From assembly GCF_042680685.1 (NCBI RefSeq), contig NZ_JBHUEA010000021.1, forward strand, positions 1 through 60,060: a stretch of DNA of 60,060 bases, given 5' to 3'. The position numbers were made by a program, and so were the translations under genes. Shown here piece by piece: positions 27,033 to 35,656 of this stretch. Position 1 is the first letter of the stretch. Every line of letters begins with the position of its first letter. Source of the stretch: Amnibacterium endophyticum (GTDB lineage Bacteria > Actinomycetota > Actinomycetes > Actinomycetales > Microbacteriaceae). The notes beneath the pieces were generated by a model. That model was not told the DNA's origin. It searched no databases and saw only the letters and a list, made by a program, of their open reading frames with translations.

Positions 27033-27838
27033 GCACCTCCGGGAACACCGTCGTCGGGATCGCCCGACTGCTCCTTCGAACCCTCCGCGTAGCCGTCGCG
27101 GTACCCGTCGGCGTACGCCTCCGCCGACCCCTGGCGGAACATGTCGTCCTCGCTGGGACGCACGAGCGCACGCGCCCCGGGTCCGTCCCCGTCGACCACG
27201 TGGCGCCCCAGCCCGCGGACCACCGCCACGGGCCGGTGCTCCGCCTTCCCCTTGACGAGGTCGGCGAGCGCCGCGATCTCGTCGGCCACCGCGACCACCG
27301 TCACGTCCATCGTGCGGCCCGAGCCGTCCGGGCGCCCACGCAGGTCGTCGACGACGTCGAGGCCCGCCGCGCCGATCGCGACGTCGGTCTGCCCCGTGCG
27401 CCACGGACGCCCCAGGGTGTCGGAGACCACGACGCCGACCGGACCGCCCGCGGCGGCCGAGAGCGGCTCGCGCAGCGCGCGGGCGCTCGCGTCCGGATCG
27501 ACCGGCAGCAGCAGGACCGTGCCCGGCTCCACGTTGCTCGCGTCGACCCCGGCCGCGGCGCCGACGACGCCGAGGCGGTTCTCGACGATGCGCGTCAGAC
27601 CGCCGCCGCGCTGCCGCCGGGTGGCGACGACGCGGACGGTCTCGTCGGTGATCGCCTGCTCGCGGTCGTCGGCGACCACCGTGCGCCCCTCCGCCTTCGA
27701 CACGACCTTGCTCGACACCACGACGACGTCGCCCGGCTCGAGCGCGCCGACGACGCCGAGCAGCAGCGCGGCGAGGTCGTCGCCCGCGCGGACCTCCGGC
27801 ACGCCGTCCGGCGCCCAGGCGGTGAGCGTCGCGCTCAT
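27026..27838 (-). CDS. cofE: F420-0:gamma-glutamyl ligase
   Basis: CofE adds glutamates to F420-0. The 270 residues cover the CofE fold: DVVVVSSKVVSKAEGR, SNVEPGTVLLLPVDPDASA, VVVSDTLGRPWRTGQTDVAIG, and the family end RPSEDDMFRQG. About 35 acidic/Gly-rich residues follow (AYADGYRDGYAEG). The nitroreductase-like domain fused to CofE in mycobacterial FbiB is absent. Both ends overlap neighbours by 4 bp, so dehydrogenase, cofE and cofC form one tightly coupled operon. Confidence 0.93.
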   Translation of the reverse strand: MSATLTAWAPDGVPEVRAGDDLAALLLGVVGALEPGDVVVVSSKVVSKAEGRTVVADDREQAITDETVRVVATRRQRGGGLTRIVENRLGVVGAAAGVDASNVEPGTVLLLPVDPDASARALREPLSAAAGGPVGVVVSDTLGRPWRTGQTDVAIGAAGLDVVDDLRGRPDGSGRTMDVTVVAVADEIAALADLVKGKAEHRPVAVVRGLGRHVVDGDGPGARALVRPSEDDMFRQGSAEAYADGYRDGYAEGSKEQSGDPDDGVPGGAW

Positions 27839-28833
27839 CGGACCAGCTTCGGCAGCACGTCGCGGGCGAACACGTCGATCCACTCCCGCTGGTTCCGCCC
27901 GACGTTGTGCAGGTAGATGCGGTCGAAGCCGAGGTCGGCGTAGCGCTGCAGGCTGCGCAGGTGCTCGTCGGGGTCGCTCGAGATCACGAGGCGTCCCTCG
28001 AAGTCCTCCGGCCGGACCAGCTTCGCCATCTGCGCGAAGTCGTGGGGGCTGCGGATGTCGGCCTTCGGGAACTTCATGCCGCCGTTCGGCCACTCGCGCA
28101 TCGCGTTGGCGAGCGCCTCCTCGTCCGTCGGCGCCCACGAGAGGTGCACCTGCAGCACCCTCAGCGCCTGGGCGGGGTCCTTCCCGGCCTCCCGCTGCCC
28201 CGCGTCGAACCGCTCGAACAGGCCGCCGATCTTCTCGAGCGGGGCCCCCACCGTGATCAGGCCGTCGACGGCGCGACCGGCGCGCTTGGCCGTGACGGGC
28301 CCGGCGGTCGCGACGAGGATCGGCGGCCGCTCGTCCATCGTCCACAGCCTGGTCGACTCGTGCTTGTACCAGCGGCCGTCGAACTTGACGTCCTTGCCGT
28401 TCAGCGACGCCGTGAACAGGCCGTCGATCAGCTCGATCGCCTCGAACATGCGGTTGATCCGCTCGGGCGTCTCGGGCCAGTAGCCGGCGACGACGTGCTC
28501 GTTCAGGGCCTCACCGCTGCCGAGGCCGAGCCAGTGCCGCCCCGGGTACATCGCCGCGAGGGTCGCGGACGCCTGCGCGACCATCGCCGGGTGCCAGCGG
28601 AAGGTCGGCGCGGTCACGCCCGGCCCGATGTCGCCGGTGGTGCGCTCGCCGAGCGCGGCGAGCACGTTCCACACGAAGGCGCTGCTGCCCTGGTCGGGGA
28701 CCCAGGGCTGGAAGTGGTCCGCGGCCATGACGCCCGAGAAGCCCTTCGACTCCGCGTACGCCGAGTACTCGACGACCTGCGAGGGGTGGAACTGCTCGAG
28801 CATCGCGGCGTAGCCGATCTGCAGCGTGCTCAT
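27835..28833 (-). CDS. LLM-class F420-dependent dehydrogenase (glucose-6-phosphate dehydrogenase-like)
   Basis: 332 residues with the luciferase-like TIM barrel. ADHFQPW places H40 where F420-dependent glucose-6-phosphate dehydrogenase has its catalytic His40, and LGSGEALNEH (E108) matches the second active-site acid region. YPGRHWLGLG and GFDRIYLHNVG are also family-like. It may oxidise glucose-6-phosphate or a related alcohol with F420. Phosphate-binding residues could not be verified, so the substrate is open. It is the first gene of the operon with cofE and cofC. Confidence 0.88.
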   Translation of the reverse strand: MSTLQIGYAAMLEQFHPSQVVEYSAYAESKGFSGVMAADHFQPWVPDQGSSAFVWNVLAALGERTTGDIGPGVTAPTFRWHPAMVAQASATLAAMYPGRHWLGLGSGEALNEHVVAGYWPETPERINRMFEAIELIDGLFTASLNGKDVKFDGRWYKHESTRLWTMDERPPILVATAGPVTAKRAGRAVDGLITVGAPLEKIGGLFERFDAGQREAGKDPAQALRVLQVHLSWAPTDEEALANAMREWPNGGMKFPKADIRSPHDFAQMAKLVRPEDFEGRLVISSDPDEHLRSLQRYADLGFDRIYLHNVGRNQREWIDVFARDVLPKLVR

Positions 28834-28870
28834 GTCCCCGGCATGCTCCCATCACACGCTGAGCCGCGGC

Positions 28871-29542
28871 TCAGCGGACGCCCGGAGAGTCCGTCCGCCC
28901 CGATCCGCTCCCTGCGGCGAGCGCCTTCTCGGCGTGCTCGCGCACCTCGGGCTGCAGCCGCACGGCGCCCGAGTCCGCCGCGTCGAGCAGCGTGCGGGCG
29001 TCGGCCGCGCCCGGCCGGAACCACCGGCCGATCGTCACGCCGTGGCCCGGCCGGTCCACGACCTCGATCGGGTCGCCGGCCCGCACGTCCCCGGCCCGCA
29101 CGACCCGGAGGTAGGCGCCGGGCGCTCCCCGCCGCTCGAAACGGGCGACCCAGCCGGTCACGCCCATGCGCCGCTCGAAGGTGCCGCACGGCCGCCTGGG
29201 GCTCGTGACCTCGAGCAGCAGCCGCTCGCCGACGCGCCAGCGCTCCCCGATCACCGCGCCCGTCACGTCGACGCCCGCGGTGCGGAGGTTCTCCCCGAAC
29301 AGGCCGGGCACCACGTCGCGGCCGAGCTCGTCGGACCAGCGGTCCGCGTCCTCCTGCGCGTACGCGTACACGGCCTGGTCCTCTCCGCCGTGGTGCCGTC
29401 GATCCGCCTGCACGTCCCCGTGCAGCCCGAGCGGCCGGACGCGCACCGCCTTCGTCAGCGGGCGCTTGTCGATCGCGGTCACCCCGACGCCGCGATCGGG
29501 CAGCAGCGCGTGGACCGCGCACACCGCGAGGACCTCAGCCAC
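28871..29542 (-). CDS. MOSC domain protein (YiiM-like)
   Basis: 223 residues with a MOSC beta-barrel: GLHGDVQADRRHHGGEDQAV, GLFGENL, and the conserved cysteine C119 in SPRRPCGTF, which in MOSC proteins takes sulfur or binds the molybdenum cofactor. YiiM-type members reduce N-hydroxylated substrates. It overlaps coaD by 8 bp. The substrate and cofactor are not shown by the sequence. Confidence 0.86.
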   Translation of the reverse strand: MAEVLAVCAVHALLPDRGVGVTAIDKRPLTKAVRVRPLGLHGDVQADRRHHGGEDQAVYAYAQEDADRWSDELGRDVVPGLFGENLRTAGVDVTGAVIGERWRVGERLLLEVTSPRRPCGTFERRMGVTGWVARFERRGAPGAYLRVVRAGDVRAGDPIEVVDRPGHGVTIGRWFRPGAADARTLLDAADSGAVRLQPEVREHAEKALAAGSGSGRTDSPGVR

Positions 29543-30026
29543 GACCCGGCCCCTGCGGCTGCAGCGCGCGGGCGACCGGGCCCGGCACGTACGGCGCGAC
29601 GTCCCCGCCCAGCGCGGAGACCTGGCGCACGAGCGAGCTGCTCACGTGGCTCGTCGCGGGCTGCGCGACGAGGAACAGCGTCTCGACCCCGGCGAGGTCC
29701 CGGTTCACGAGCGCCATCGGGGTCTCGTAGGCGGCGTCCGTCGCCGAGCGCAGCCCCTTGACCAGCACCTCGGCGCCGACCTGCCGGCAGTAGTCGACGA
29801 GCAGCCCCTCGGACCACGAGTCCACCTCGACGCCGTCGACGCCCGCCTCGGCCAGGGACTCGCGGATCAGCGCGATCCGCTCCTCCGGCGTGAAGCGCGC
29901 CTGCTTCGCCGGGTTGTGGGTCACCAGCACGTGCAGGCGGTCGAACAGCCGCGCCGCGCGGGCGATGACGTCGAGGTGCCCGAGGGTGACCGGGTCGAAC
30001 GAGCCCGGGACGACGGCGATGCGCAC
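29535..30026 (-). CDS. coaD: Phosphopantetheine adenylyltransferase
   Basis: CoaD catalyses the penultimate step of coenzyme A synthesis. The 163 residues contain PGSFDPVTLGHLDVI with the T-x-G-H motif (14-17), KGLRSATDAAYE, and SHVSSSLVRQVSALGGD (the ISSS-type signature). Size is normal. It follows recG on the same strand, separated by an unusual long-armed inverted repeat. Confidence 0.96.
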   Translation of the reverse strand: MRIAVVPGSFDPVTLGHLDVIARAARLFDRLHVLVTHNPAKQARFTPEERIALIRESLAEAGVDGVEVDSWSEGLLVDYCRQVGAEVLVKGLRSATDAAYETPMALVNRDLAGVETLFLVAQPATSHVSSSLVRQVSALGGDVAPYVPGPVARALQPQGPGRG

Positions 30027-30059
30027 GGAGGCATCCTCCCGGTTCGACGGCCCGCGCGC

Positions 30060-30133
30060 CCGCTTCTTCGCCGCGCAGTGACGGATTCGGCGCTGCTGCG
30101 GGCCGAGGACGTCACCCGCGGGCGAAGAAGCGG
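30060..30133 (-). repeat. Long-loop inverted repeat between recG and coaD
   Basis: CCGCTTCTTCGCC (30060-30072) and GGCGAAGAAGCGG (30121-30133) are exact complements 48 bases apart. Inside, GTGAC/GTCAC and a further TCGG/CCGA pair can continue the stem, so the full 74 bases could fold as one structured RNA. It may act as a terminator or attenuator between recG and coaD. Confidence 0.55.
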
Positions 30134-30134
30134 A

Positions 30135-32318
30135 TCAGCTCTTGTCGAGGAAGGCCCGCGTCTCCTCGTCGGACGAGCGCTCGATCGCGTGCCGCAGCGC
30201 CGGGTGGGCGTCGAGCGCCGGGTCCTCGGCGAGCAGCGCCGTGGCGGTCTCCCGCGCCAGCTCGATCAGGTCGCCGTCGCGCGTGACCCGCAGCAGCCGC
30301 AGCTGCGAGCGGGCGCCGGACTGGCTCGCGCCCAGCACGTCGCCCTCGCGCCGCTGCTCGAGGTCGACCTGCGCCAGTTCGAACCCGTCGGTCGTCGCGG
30401 CGACCGCCTCCACCCGCTCGAGCGCCGGCGTCTGCGGCTCGGCGTGCGTGACGAGCAGGCACAGCCCGGGCAGGCCGCCGCGCCCGACGCGGCCGCGCAG
30501 CTGGTGCAGCTGCGACACCCCGAAGCGGTCCGCGTCGAGCACCACCATGAAGGTCGCGTTCGCGACGTCCACGCCGACCTCGACGACGGTGGTGGCGACG
30601 AGCACGTCGATGCGACCCTCGGCGAAGGCCGTCATCACGGCGTCCTTCTCCTCGCCGCTCATCCGGCCCGTCAGCGCCTCGATGCGGGCGCCCTGCAGGG
30701 CGGGCTGCCCGCGCAGGTCCGCGAGCACCCCCGTCACGGTCGAGAGCGGCGGCCCCTCGTCGTCCGTGCCGGCGGGCGGCGCGCCGCCGTCGCCCTCGTC
30801 GCCGATCGCGGGGCAGATCACGTAGCCCTGCCGACCGGCCGCGACCTCCTGCCCCGCCCGCCGCCAGACGTTCGGCAGCCAGCGCGGCTTCTCGGCCAGC
30901 GGCACGACGTGCGACTCGATCGGCGCGCGGCCGGCGGGCAGCGTGCGGATCGTGGAGGTCTCGAGGTCGCCGAACACCGTCATCGCGACGGTCCGCGGGA
31001 TCGGGGTCGCGGTCATCACGAGCGTGTGGGGCGCCGTCCCCTTGCGCCGCAGCAGCTCCCGCTGCTCCACCCCGAACCGGTGCTGCTCGTCGACGACGAC
31101 GAGCCCCAGGTCGAAGAACTCGGTCGAGTCGGACAGCAGCGCGTGGGTGCCGACCACGATCCGGGACTGGCCCGTGACGAGCCGGAGGGCCGCCCGCCGG
31201 CGCTCGGCGACCGGCATCTGCCCTGTGACGAGCGTCGGCATCAGCTCGGCGGCGAGATCCGGCCCCAGGGAGCGGACGATCGAGCGGAGGTGCTGCGCGG
31301 CGAGCACCTCCGTCGGCACGAGCAGGGCCGACTGGCCGCCGGACTCGGCCACCGCGAGCATCGCGCGCAGCGCGACGAGCGTCTTGCCGGACGCCACCTC
31401 GCCCTGCAGCAGCCGGTGCATCGGCTCCTCGCCCGCGAGGTCCGCGGCGATCTCGGCACCGACGAGCCGCTGATCCGCGGTCAGCTCGAACGGCAGGGCC
31501 GCGTCGAACCGCTCGAGGAGGCCGCCGGGCCGCGGCGCCCTGGGGGTCGCGGCGAACATCGCGCGCACCGCCCGCCGCTGCAGCAGCGAGGTCTGCAGCA
31601 GGAACGCCTCGTGGAAGCGCAGCGTGCGCTTCGCCTGGATCCAGTCGCCGTCGTGCGCGGGCCGGTGGATGCGCTTCAGCGCCGCGCCGTAGCCCATCAG
31701 CCGCGCCACCCGGCAGACCTCGAGCGGCATCGGATCGTCCGGCTCGCCGAGCGCGTCGAGCGCCAGCTGCACCGCCTTCTCGAGCTTCCAGGAGGGCAGC
31801 GCCGCCGTCGCCGGGTAGATCGGCAGGGGCTGCTCCAGCCAGCGGGCGGCGCCCTCCGGGTCCGTCTCCGGATCGGGCGGCGCGTCGTCCTCCTCGCCGA
31901 ACAGCCGGTGCTGCGGGTGCGCGAGCTGCCGCATGCCCTTGTACAGCTTGACCTTGCCGCTGAAGAGGCCGCGCCTGCCGGGCACGAGCGCGTTCGCGTT
32001 CTTCTCGTCCGTCACGAACGGCTGGTTGAAGAAGACGAGCGACAGCGTGCCGGTGCCGTCGCTGATCAGCACCTCCTGCATCGAGCCGCGGCGCTGCCGC
32101 AGGGTGCGCGACTGCGCGCGCAGCACCTCGGCGACGATCGTGACGTCGGTGTCGAGCGGCAGGGCGTCGAGCCGGCTGAGCTCGCCGCGCTTGACGTACC
32201 GGCGCGGGTAGTGCGCCAGCAGGTCGCCGACGGTGCGCAGCTCCAGCTGCTTCTCGAGGGTCTTCGCCGTCCGCTCGCCCACCACGAAGGCGAGTCGCTG
32301 GTCGAGCGGCCCTGCCAT
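30135..32318 (-). CDS. recG: ATP-dependent DNA helicase RecG
   Basis: RecG remodels stalled forks and branched DNA. The 727 residues comprise an N-terminal wedge/OB region (about 1-170) and helicase motifs: I LQGEVASGKT, II VVDEQHRFG, III MTATPIPRT, and VI QLHQLRGRVGRGGLPGLC. The motif I Ala where most homologues have Gly keeps the GxxxxGKT pattern. The ATG is six bases after TACGAT, without a ribosome site. It is divergent from rsmD. Confidence 0.95.
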   Translation of the reverse strand: MAGPLDQRLAFVVGERTAKTLEKQLELRTVGDLLAHYPRRYVKRGELSRLDALPLDTDVTIVAEVLRAQSRTLRQRRGSMQEVLISDGTGTLSLVFFNQPFVTDEKNANALVPGRRGLFSGKVKLYKGMRQLAHPQHRLFGEEDDAPPDPETDPEGAARWLEQPLPIYPATAALPSWKLEKAVQLALDALGEPDDPMPLEVCRVARLMGYGAALKRIHRPAHDGDWIQAKRTLRFHEAFLLQTSLLQRRAVRAMFAATPRAPRPGGLLERFDAALPFELTADQRLVGAEIAADLAGEEPMHRLLQGEVASGKTLVALRAMLAVAESGGQSALLVPTEVLAAQHLRSIVRSLGPDLAAELMPTLVTGQMPVAERRRAALRLVTGQSRIVVGTHALLSDSTEFFDLGLVVVDEQHRFGVEQRELLRRKGTAPHTLVMTATPIPRTVAMTVFGDLETSTIRTLPAGRAPIESHVVPLAEKPRWLPNVWRRAGQEVAAGRQGYVICPAIGDEGDGGAPPAGTDDEGPPLSTVTGVLADLRGQPALQGARIEALTGRMSGEEKDAVMTAFAEGRIDVLVATTVVEVGVDVANATFMVVLDADRFGVSQLHQLRGRVGRGGLPGLCLLVTHAEPQTPALERVEAVAATTDGFELAQVDLEQRREGDVLGASQSGARSQLRLLRVTRDGDLIELARETATALLAEDPALDAHPALRHAIERSSDEETRAFLDKS

Positions 32319-32324
32319 GGCGCC

Positions 32325-32330
32325 ATCGTA
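32325..32330 (-). promoter_or_regulatory. -10 element of a leaderless promoter (recG)
   Basis: TACGAT on the minus strand, six bases, ATG at 32318. Confidence 0.55.
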
Positions 32331-32375
32331 CGAAGTCGGTCCGACACCGGTCGAGCGGTGCGGGAGGCTGGTGGC

Positions 32376-32936
32376 GTGCCGAGGATCGTCGCCGGGTGGG
32401 CCGGCTCGCTGCAGCTCGCCGTGCCGCCCGACGGCACGCGACCGACGAGCGACCGCACCCGCGAGGCGCTGTTCTCGATGCTCGAGGCCCGCGACGCCGT
32501 CGACGGAGCGGCGGTCCTCGACCTCTACGCGGGCTCGGGGGCGCTCGGGCTCGAGTCGCTCAGCCGCGGGGCCGCCTCCGCGGTGCTGGTCGAACGGGCG
32601 CCGCGCGCCGCGCGCGTGATCCGGGAGAACGTCGCGCGGCTGCGCCGCGCCGCGCCCGCCCCCCTCGACGTCCGGGTGGCGCAGCAGGCGGCGCGGGCGT
32701 TCCTCGCGGCTCCCGGCGGCGCGTTCGACCTCGTGCTCTCGGACCCGCCGTACGACCTGGCCGAGGCGGACGTCGCCGCGGACCTCGTCGCGCTGCTGCC
32801 GCACCTGACGGCGGAACCGCTGGTGCTGCTGGAGCGGTCGGTCCGCTCCCCCGCTCCGGTGCTGCCGGACGGGCTGGTGCTGGAGCGCACGCGGACCTAC
32901 GGCGACACGGCGGTGCACCTGCTCGTGCGGGGCTGA
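32376..32936 (+). CDS. rsmD: 16S rRNA (guanine(966)-N2)-methyltransferase
   Basis: A 186-residue class I methyltransferase: PRIVAGWAGSLQL at the start, RPTSDRTREALFSML, AdoMet loop VLDLYAGSGALGLESLSRG (about 46-64), and the N6/N2-type catalytic motif SDPPYD. The family methylates G966 of 16S rRNA in 30S subunits. GTG start with GGGAGG upstream. It is divergent from recG, the usual neighbour in this group. Confidence 0.94.
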   Translation: MPRIVAGWAGSLQLAVPPDGTRPTSDRTREALFSMLEARDAVDGAAVLDLYAGSGALGLESLSRGAASAVLVERAPRAARVIRENVARLRRAAPAPLDVRVAQQAARAFLAAPGGAFDLVLSDPPYDLAEADVAADLVALLPHLTAEPLVLLERSVRSPAPVLPDGLVLERTRTYGDTAVHLLVRG

Positions 32937-32962
32937 GCGCCGGGCCCGGCCCGCGGGCGCGG

Positions 32963-33076
32963 GTGGTCTCGAGGCTCGCTGCGCTCGCACCTCGACCGGC
33001 GGAGAAGGCTCGCTGCGCTCGCACCTCGACCAGCGGAAAAGACTCGCTGCGCTCGCACCTCGACCAGCGGAGGCTC
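32963..33076. repeat. Dispersed repeat locus: three 34-bp tandem units
   Basis: After GGGTGGTCTCGAGG come three units starting at 32975, 33009 and 33043, each CTCGCTGCGCTCGCACCTCG followed by ACCAGCGG (first unit ACCGGCGG) and a short A/G spacer. The array ends at the thiL stop codon. The same lead-in of about 26 bases opens the locus at 36773. It fills the convergent gap between rsmD and thiL, and the palindromic core could act in termination. Confidence 0.85.
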
Positions 33077-34055
33077 AGCCGGCGAAGCTGTCCCAGCCGG
33101 CGTCGGAAGCGACGGCGCCGCCCAGGCGCACCTCCCCGGTGCCCTCGAGGACGCGGCCGAGGCGGCGGAAGCCGGTCGGGAGCGCGCCGGAGAAGGTCGC
33201 GAGCAGGCCGTGGTCCTCGCCGCCGCCGAGCACCGCGGCGAGCGCCTCCTCCGCCGAGCAGCCGGCGGCCGCGGCCACGACGTCCGCCTCCCGCTCGACC
33301 GCCGACGCGTCGAGGTCGAGGTCGACGCCGCTCGCCCGGGCGATGCGGGCGCCGTCCCGCAGCAGCCCGTCGGAGACGTCGAGCATCGCGGTCGCCCCGG
33401 CGAGCGCCGCGGCTGGCCCCGCCGCGATCGGCGGCGTCGGGGCGAGCTGCGCGGCGAGCAGGCCCGGGCGATCGCGCCGCAGCGCGGCCACCGCGGCCGG
33501 GTCCTGCTCCCCCGCTGCGAACAGCAGCCGCAGGGCGGCGCCGGCGAGGCCGAGGTCCCCCGCGTAGCCCAGGACGTCCCCCGGGCGCGCTCCCGCCCTC
33601 GTCACCGGCGCCCGCCCCTGCAGGTCGCCCGCGACCGTCACCGCGATCGTCAGCACCGGTGAGCGCGTCAGGTCGCCGCCGACCACGCCGATCCCGGGGG
33701 CGAGGACGGAGCAGGCCGCCGCCATGCCGTCCGCGATCCCCTCGAGCAGCGTCACCGGGGTGTCGGCGGGCGCGGTCAGCGCCACGAGCAGCCCGGTCGG
33801 TGCGCCGCCCATCGCGGCGACGTCGGCGAGGTTCGTCGCGACCGCCTTGCGCCCGAGGTCCTCCGGCGTGGACCAGGCGCGGCGGAAGTCCGGCCCCTCC
33901 ACCATCACGTCGGTGCTGAGCAGCACCCGGCCGTCCGGCGCGGCGAGCAGCGCCGCGTCGTCGCCCGGGCCGAGCAGCGCAGCGGCACCGCCCAGTCGCG
34001 GGAGGATCCGGGCGAGCGCCGCCAGCTCCCCCACCGCTCCGAGGTCGTCGCTCAC
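33075..34055 (-). CDS. thiL: Thiamine-monophosphate kinase
   Basis: ThiL phosphorylates thiamine monophosphate to the active diphosphate. The 326 residues carry LGPGDDAALL, STDVMVEGPDFRR, KAVATNLADVAAMGGAPTGL, GVVGGDLTRSP, and MLDVSDGLLRDGARI with GGGEDHGLLATF, the AIR-synthase-like metal and ATP motifs. The GTG start overlaps the DUF3515 lipoprotein stop (GTGA). Confidence 0.95.
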   Translation of the reverse strand: MSDDLGAVGELAALARILPRLGGAAALLGPGDDAALLAAPDGRVLLSTDVMVEGPDFRRAWSTPEDLGRKAVATNLADVAAMGGAPTGLLVALTAPADTPVTLLEGIADGMAAACSVLAPGIGVVGGDLTRSPVLTIAVTVAGDLQGRAPVTRAGARPGDVLGYAGDLGLAGAALRLLFAAGEQDPAAVAALRRDRPGLLAAQLAPTPPIAAGPAAALAGATAMLDVSDGLLRDGARIARASGVDLDLDASAVEREADVVAAAAGCSAEEALAAVLGGGEDHGLLATFSGALPTGFRRLGRVLEGTGEVRLGGAVASDAGWDSFAG

Positions 34056-34531
34056 GGGATCGCCGACGGCGTCGCCGACGCACCGGGATCGGCGAGGCAC
34101 CTGCGGTCCGTCCCGCGCGTGCTCGTGGCCACCGCGCCGCTCAGGGTCTCGAGCGCGTCGTTCACCGAGGCGTCCCGGGTGGTGATGAGCTGCACGCCCG
34201 GCGCCCGCCCGTAGGTCGTCGCGATCCGCTCGTCCCCCGACTCGGACAGGAGCCAGTCGACCCCGCTCTGCGTGGTGCAGGGCAGCGCGCTCGCCTCCGG
34301 CGTCTCGACGCCGCAGTACAGCGTGACCGAGGCGGGGGTCCCCCACGCGGCCGTGCCCTGCGCGTCCGTCTGCCGCCGCTGCGCGTCGCCGATGGTCTCG
34401 ATGCCGCGGATGCCCACGATCAGGCTCGCGCAGCCGACCGCGGTCGCCTGCGGCGCCGGCGTCAGCGAGACGGTCGGCGCGCAGCCCGCGAGCAGCAGGC
34501 ACGCGGCGAGCGGGAGCGCGAGCCGCCTCAT
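34052..34531 (-). CDS. DUF3515 lipoprotein
   Basis: A 159-residue actinobacterial DUF3515 protein. The lipoprotein signal is clear: MRRLALPLAACLLLAGC with lipobox LAGC at C17. The mature part has three more cysteines (CASLIVG, YCGVETP, CTTQSGVDW) and ends in a Pro/Ala tail. Function unknown. It is fixed between ddl and thiL in Micrococcales, and here it overlaps both by 4 bp, so it is translationally coupled to wall synthesis. Confidence 0.9.
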   Translation of the reverse strand: MRRLALPLAACLLLAGCAPTVSLTPAPQATAVGCASLIVGIRGIETIGDAQRRQTDAQGTAAWGTPASVTLYCGVETPEASALPCTTQSGVDWLLSESGDERIATTYGRAPGVQLITTRDASVNDALETLSGAVATSTRGTDRRCLADPGASATPSAIP

Positions 34532-35607
34532 CCGGCGAGCGTGATCAGCTCGGTGATCAGCTCCGGATAGCTCACCCCGGCCTCCTGCCAGCAGCGCGGG
34601 TACATCGAGATCGGCGTGAAGCCGGGCAGCGTGTTGACCTCGTTCACGACGAAGCCCTCGTCCGTGAAGAAGACGTCGACCCGGGCGAGGCCCGCGCCGC
34701 CGAGCGCCTCGAACGTGCGGACCGCGATGCGCTCCAGCTCCATCCGCTCCCCGTCGCCGAGCGGCGCCGGGCAGACGAGGTCGATGCCGGGCGCGCCGAG
34801 GTACTTGGCCTCGAAGTCGTAGAACGCGCGGCCCGTCACCACGATCTCGCCGACCGCGGAGGTGCGGGGCGCGCCGCCGGTGCGGCTGCCGAGCAGCCCG
34901 ATCTCGAGCTCCCGTCCCCGCACGCCGCGCTCGATCAGGACCCGGCTGTCCTCCTCGAACGCGATCCGCAGCGCCGCGTCCAGCCCGGACGGGTCGTCCA
35001 CCTTCGAGACGCCGACCGACGAGCCCGCCCGCGCGGGCTTCACGAACGCGGGGTACCCGAGCCCCGCGACGCGGCGCCGCAGGAAGGCGTCGTCGACGAG
35101 GTCGGCGCGCGTCACCGTGATCCACGGGGCGACCTCGACGCCCGCCGCCTGCAGCACGGTCTTCGTGAAGTGCTTGTCCATGCCGAGGGCCGACGCGAGG
35201 ACGCCGTTGCCGGCGTACGGCAGGCCGATCAGCTCGAAGAGGCCCTGGATCGTGCCGTCCTCGCCGTAGGGGCCGTGGAGGATCGGGAAGGCGACGTCGA
35301 CGTCGCCGAGCGACTCGAGCGCGCCGTCCGGCCGCTGGACGCGCAGCTCGCGCGTCGTCGTGGACTCCGGCCACAGGACGCGGCTGCCGTCGTCGCGGAC
35401 CTCGGGCAGCTCCCGGCCGTCGAGCGCATACGCGGCCGGGTCGTCCCGCTCCAGCACGAACGCGCCGTCGCGGGTGATGCCGACCGGCACCACCTCGAAC
35501 CGCTCCCGGTCGATCGCCCCGAGCACGCCGCCCGCGGTGACGCACGAGATGCTGTGCTCGCTGGACCTGCCGCCGAACACCAGCGCGACCCGCGTCTTCT
35601 CCGCCAC
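34528..35607 (-). CDS. ddl: D-alanine--D-alanine ligase
   Basis: Ddl makes the D-Ala-D-Ala dipeptide of peptidoglycan. The ATP-grasp motifs are VALVFGGRSSEHSISC, HGPYGEDGTIQGLFEL, KPARAGSSVGVSKV, and ARVDVFFTDEGFVVNEVNTLPGFTPISMYP. I place the start at GTG 35607 (359 aa): TAGCCT (35615-35620) is seven bases upstream, giving a leaderless start, and the six-residue ATG extension to 35625 would include the -10 element itself. If read from 35625 the protein is 365 aa. Confidence 0.95.
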   Translation of the reverse strand: MAEKTRVALVFGGRSSEHSISCVTAGGVLGAIDRERFEVVPVGITRDGAFVLERDDPAAYALDGRELPEVRDDGSRVLWPESTTTRELRVQRPDGALESLGDVDVAFPILHGPYGEDGTIQGLFELIGLPYAGNGVLASALGMDKHFTKTVLQAAGVEVAPWITVTRADLVDDAFLRRRVAGLGYPAFVKPARAGSSVGVSKVDDPSGLDAALRIAFEEDSRVLIERGVRGRELEIGLLGSRTGGAPRTSAVGEIVVTGRAFYDFEAKYLGAPGIDLVCPAPLGDGERMELERIAVRTFEALGGAGLARVDVFFTDEGFVVNEVNTLPGFTPISMYPRCWQEAGVSYPELITELITLAG

Positions 35608-35614
35608 GGGCTCG

Positions 35615-35620
35615 AGGCTA
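35615..35620 (-). promoter_or_regulatory. -10 element of a leaderless promoter (ddl)
   Basis: TAGCCT on the minus strand, seven bases, GTG at 35607. It implies that ddl-DUF3515-thiL has a promoter separate from gpsA. Confidence 0.45.
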
Positions 35621-35656
35621 CCCATCGCCCGCCCCGGTCCTCGCGGGCGCGGGAAC

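Noticed and set aside
32963..33076. Tandem repeats considered as a CRISPR array
   Set aside because: Repeat units are contiguous, with spacers of only about six near-identical bases and no cas genes; they match the dispersed intergenic repeat family.
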